Assembly: GCA_039683095.1 (NCBI GenBank)
Contig: JBDKSB010000001.1
Location: 248,001 to 312,000, forward strand
Reading direction: 5' to 3'
DNA: 64,000 nt
From: Acidobacteriota bacterium
GTDB taxonomy: Bacteria; Acidobacteriota; Aminicenantia; Aminicenantales; Saccharicenantaceae
Made by a program: the position numbers and the translations under genes. Below are positions 61,222 to 64,000 of this stretch, piece by piece (the stretch's first letter is position 1; every line of letters begins with the position of its first letter). The notes beneath the pieces are model-generated. The model was not told the DNA's origin and did no database searches. It was given only the letters and a program-made list of their open reading frames with translations.

Positions 61222-62247
61222 ATGACGAGCACAAAGGGAATGACCCGCAGGGAATTCTTCGCCGCCGGGGCCGGGCTGGCCGGCGGGATCGCCTTCGCCT
61301 CGCGGGCCCGGGGGGCGGCGAGCGCCCAACAGGTCCAGCTCGTGGACGCGTCCGGCAAGTCCCGCGTCATCCTGGTCAAGACCGACTCGCGGGCCGACGG
61401 GGTCAAGAAGTGCCTCGACCTCCTGGACTTCGATCCCTTCGGCGGGAAGAGCGTCCTGGTCAAGCCGAACCTCAACACCTCCGACGAGACGCCGGGATCG
61501 ACCCACGCCGACACGCTCAAGGCCATCCTCCAGAGCGCCCGCGAGCGGGGGGCGGCGAAGCTCGCGATCGGCGACCGCAGCGGGCCGGAGGCGACGGAGC
61601 AGGTCTTCGCGAAGAAGGGCCTGCCGGCCCTGGCCGGCTCCTTCGACGCCAAGCTCCTGAACTTCGACGAGCTGGGCGAACGGGGCTACAGCCGGTACGA
61701 TCCCCCGGCCTCGCACTGGAAGAACGGCTTCCTCGTCGCCCGGCCGGTCGTCGAGACGCCCTGCGTCGTCTCCACCTGCTGCCTGAAGACCCACCAGTTC
61801 GGCGGGGTCTTCTCGATGTCCCTCAAGAACTCCGTCGGCATCGTGCCGCGCAAGGGCCACAGCTTCATGAAGCAGCTCCACGGCTCGCCCGACCAGCGGC
61901 GGATGATCGCCGAGATCAACACGGTCTACAAGCCGGCCCTGATCGTCGTGGACGGCCTCGTGGCTTTCGTCGACAAGGGGCCGATGACCGGGCCGCGCAA
62001 GGACGCCGGCGTCTTTCTGGCCGGCACCGACCGGATCGCCGTCGACGCCGTCGGTCTGGCCATCCTCAAGGAGCTGGGCTCGAACGATGCCATCATGAAG
62101 ACGCCCATCTTCGCCCAGGAGCAGATCGCCTGGGCGGCGACGCTCGAGCTGGGGGCCGCGTCGCCGGGGGGCATAGTCATCCAGACGCCGGACTCGGCCA
62201 GCGAGGCCTACGCCGAGAAGATCCGCAAGATCCTGGCGGCCGGCTGA
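61222..62247 (+). CDS. Tat-exported DUF362 protein
   Basis: A 341-residue protein with a twin-arginine signal (MTRREFFAAGAGLAGG). The DUF362 domain shows KSVLVKPNLNTSDETPGSTH, STCCLKTHQFGGVFSMSLKN and ALIVVDGLVAF. Proteins of this domain family are often fused to or placed near Fe-S proteins; here a 4Fe-4S gene lies 98 nt upstream. Enzymatic role not established. GGAGG lies 6 nt before the ATG at 61222. The Tat signal implies that it folds, perhaps with a cofactor, before export. Confidence 0.87.
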   Translation: MTSTKGMTRREFFAAGAGLAGGIAFASRARGAASAQQVQLVDASGKSRVILVKTDSRADGVKKCLDLLDFDPFGGKSVLVKPNLNTSDETPGSTHADTLKAILQSARERGAAKLAIGDRSGPEATEQVFAKKGLPALAGSFDAKLLNFDELGERGYSRYDPPASHWKNGFLVARPVVETPCVVSTCCLKTHQFGGVFSMSLKNSVGIVPRKGHSFMKQLHGSPDQRRMIAEINTVYKPALIVVDGLVAFVDKGPMTGPRKDAGVFLAGTDRIAVDAVGLAILKELGSNDAIMKTPIFAQEQIAWAATLELGAASPGGIVIQTPDSASEAYAEKIRKILAAG

Positions 62248-62254
62248 TCCGGCC

Positions 62255-63526
62255 TTAGCCGGCGCCGAACGGCTCCTCGATCGATACCGCTTCCATGCCG
62301 CCGAGATGGCGGGCCCCGTTCTCCGTGATCACCATGCAGTCCTCGGTCCGGATGCCGAACTCGCCGTATATGTAGATGCCGGGCTCGTTGCTGAAGGTCA
62401 TGCCCGGCTCCAGCCGGAGGCTGTTGCCCTTGACGAGATAGGGGTATTCGTGGCCCTCCATGCCGATGCCGTGGCCGAGCCGGTGGGCGAAATACCTATA
62501 GCCGGGCCCGTACCCGGCCTCCTCGATGACCTTGCGGGCCGCGGCGTCGACCGACTCGCAGGTCGCGCCGGGCCGGGCCGCCGCCAGCGCGGCCTGCTGG
62601 GCCCTGCGGACGATGCCCCAGACGCGGCGCTGCTTGTCCGAGGGCTTGCCGAAGACGACCGTGCGGGTGACGTCGGAGCTGAAGCCCTCGACCGAGCAGC
62701 CTCCGTCGACGAGGACGCAGTCGCCGGCCGTCAGGTTCCGGGGCGCCTGCGAGCCGTGCGGAAAGGCCGTGTTCGGGCCGAACTGCGGCCCGCCGCCGCC
62801 CTGCGAGCCCATCTTCTGCGTCGCCGCCGCGATGGCCCCGGCCAGATCGCGCGTCGTCATGCCGGCCCGTAGGGTCTTGAAGCCCTCGCGGAAGGCCAGC
62901 TTGGTGACGCGGTTGGCCAAATCCATGTAGGCGATCTCCTTGTCCGTCTTGACTCCCCGGCAGCCTTCGGTGACGGCCGAGCCGTCGACGACACGGGCCG
63001 CGGTCAGGGTCCGGGCCAGGCCGTGGACCTCGAAGGCGCGGAGATCGGGGGCCGTGCCGAGCGTGCCGGTCGCCGCGCCGATATCCTTGAGCACGCCGCC
63101 GACCGTCGCGTAGGGGTTCTCGTGCTCCGCCCAGGTCCGGATCTCCTGGCCGGCCGGGACGAGCTCCTGGGCCCGGGGCGCCTCGAAGGCGGGACAGACC
63201 CAGACCGGGTCGGCCTTGCGGCCGAGGACCAGGCCGAAGACGCGCTCGCTCAGCCACCAGCGGACCCTGGTGAAGTAGACGAGGTTGGTGCCGCCGCCGA
63301 TGAAGATGGCGTCGAGGCCGCGCTCGGCCAGCAGCCGCCTGGCTTTTTCGATCCGCGCGGCGTAGTCCTCGGGCCGGAGCGGCTCGATACCCCTGACGAG
63401 GTTCTCGATCTCCTGACCCGCGCCTTCCCGTGCCGCCGGTTTCGCGGACGCGGCGAGAGGGGCGAGGCCGGCGGCGGCCAGCGAGATCGTGCCGGTCTTG
63501 ATGAACGAGCGTCTGGTGGGTGACAT
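62255..63526 (-). CDS. Tat-exported Xaa-Pro aminopeptidase (M24)
   Basis: A 423-residue metallopeptidase. A twin-arginine signal (PTRRSFIKTGTISLAAAGLA) precedes a creatinase N-terminal domain and the pita-bread catalytic domain. The metal ligands are visible in order: Asp in LVDGGCSVEGFSSD (two Asp), His in HRLGHGIGMEGH, Glu in FSNEPGIY and Glu in IRTEDCMV. It should release N-terminal residues before proline, outside the cytoplasm. The ATG at 63526 has AGGAGG at 7-nt spacing. It is convergent with the DUF362 gene, 7 nt apart. Confidence 0.92.
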   Translation of the reverse strand: MSPTRRSFIKTGTISLAAAGLAPLAASAKPAAREGAGQEIENLVRGIEPLRPEDYAARIEKARRLLAERGLDAIFIGGGTNLVYFTRVRWWLSERVFGLVLGRKADPVWVCPAFEAPRAQELVPAGQEIRTWAEHENPYATVGGVLKDIGAATGTLGTAPDLRAFEVHGLARTLTAARVVDGSAVTEGCRGVKTDKEIAYMDLANRVTKLAFREGFKTLRAGMTTRDLAGAIAAATQKMGSQGGGGPQFGPNTAFPHGSQAPRNLTAGDCVLVDGGCSVEGFSSDVTRTVVFGKPSDKQRRVWGIVRRAQQAALAAARPGATCESVDAAARKVIEEAGYGPGYRYFAHRLGHGIGMEGHEYPYLVKGNSLRLEPGMTFSNEPGIYIYGEFGIRTEDCMVITENGARHLGGMEAVSIEEPFGAG

Positions 63527-63587
63527 CCGGAAGCCTCCTGGGACCAGAAGGAATACCACATTTCGGAAGAAGGGGAAAGGGCGGGCG

Positions 63588-64000
63588 TCAGCCGTCCAGG
63601 TCGCGGACGAACTCCTCGACCTTGAGGACGAGGTCCCTGTTGCCGATGAAGAGAGGCGTCCGCTGATGGAGCGAGGCTGGCGTGATGTCCAGGATGGGCC
63701 CGCGCCCGTCCGAGGCGTAGCCGCCGGCCTGCTCGGCGACGAAGGCGAGCGGCGCGGCCTCGTAGAGCAGCCGGAGCTTGCCGGAAGGGGCCTTGGGGTC
63801 CTTCGTGTCGGCCGGGTAGTAGAAGACGCCGCCGGCGAGAAGGTTGCGGTGGAAATCCGAAACGAGGGTGCCGATGTAGCGGAGCGACAGCCCCTGCACG
63901 CCGCCTTCGCGGCCCTGCAGATATTCCGTGAAGCGCTGGACGCCGCGGCTCCAGTACTTCTGGTAGCCGAGGTTGACGCTGAAGTATTTGGCCCTGGGGA
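63588..64000 (-). CDS. fbp: Fructose-1,6-bisphosphatase class 1, C-terminal part
   Basis: The visible 137 codons enter from the right edge. They encode [14 protein letters not shown] and [20 protein letters not shown], then [20 protein letters not shown] and [10 protein letters not shown]-like sequence, all typical of the FBPase-1 C-terminal half (substrate-binding Tyr and Arg/Lys region). The enzyme dephosphorylates fructose-1,6-bisphosphate in gluconeogenesis. The start lies outside the window; the stop is near 63588. Confidence 0.92.
   Translation of the reverse strand, partial: PRAKYFSVNLGYQKYWSRGVQRFTEYLQGREGGVQGLSLRYIGTLVSDFHRNLLAGGVFYYPADTKDPKAPSGKLRLLYEAAPLAFVAEQAGGYASDGRGPILDITPASLHQRTPLFIGNRDLVLKVEEFVRDLDG

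Overview
This 64-kb window is high-GC bacterial chromosome, densely packed with genes on both strands. The mix of genes fits the Acidobacteriota, and Candidatus Aminicenantes in particular: a TonB-dependent receptor with a carboxypeptidase-like domain, a DUF5916 barrel protein, membrane-bound regulators with TPR or beta-propeller sensors, many secreted peptidases, Tat-exported DUF362 and M24 proteins, and a pyruvoyl arginine decarboxylase. That placement is an inference from gene content; no rRNA or tRNA gene is visible. The cell is Gram-negative (outer-membrane barrels, EnvC, a SurA-like chaperone, lipoproteins), and the genes suggest a life on imported peptides.

Layout. 1-8.1 kb: two lipoproteins, a TonB-dependent receptor, a LuxR-HTH/TPR membrane regulator and a secreted class I glutamine amidotransferase-like hydrolase. 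8.2-23.8 kb: DUF5916 protein, alpha/beta hydrolase, mfd followed by a PpiC lipoprotein and a SurA-like chaperone, pdaD with a lipoprotein, the envC / S41-like / divergent deacetylase operon, and glycerate kinase. 23.8-24.1 kb: two tandem copies of a promoter-bearing structured element. 24.1-27.2 kb: conserved unknown protein, MFS transporter, YXWGXW protein and membrane-anchored peroxiredoxin. 27.3-28.2 kb: a low-GC repeat mosaic that has wrecked an outer-membrane protein gene. 28.2-43.4 kb: unknown secreted proteins, M16 protease, beta-helix protein, winged-HTH/TPR regulator and penicillin acylase. 43.5-50.3 kb: a PilN-PilO fusion lipoprotein, an exported TPR-CHAT caspase-like protein facing a sigma factor/anti-sigma pair, and a regulator with a beta-propeller sensor. 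50.3-64 kb: ndk, small proteins, a degenerate aldo/keto reductase, an exported methyltransferase, C69, M61 and M24 peptidases, an ankyrin protein, a short QueG-like Fe-S protein, a DUF362 protein and the end of fbp.

How the genes fit together. Uptake (TonB receptor, MFS) and extracytoplasmic peptide breakdown (M16, M61, C69, M24) form one theme. Envelope building (PpiC, SurA-like, EnvC, deacetylase) forms a second. Surface-to-gene signalling (three transmembrane one-component regulators plus the sigma/anti-sigma/CHAT set) forms a third. Promoters are readable throughout as TTGACA-like and TATAAT-like boxes 16-18 bp apart. Several genes start 6-7 nt after the -10 box and are probably read from leaderless mRNA.

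The best candidates for undescribed biology are the tandem structured element at 23787-24065, the CHAT/sigma/anti-sigma module at 44.5-48.8 kb, the inverted-repeat mosaic at 27.5-28.15 kb, and a peptidase-like envelope protein that has lost both catalytic residues.
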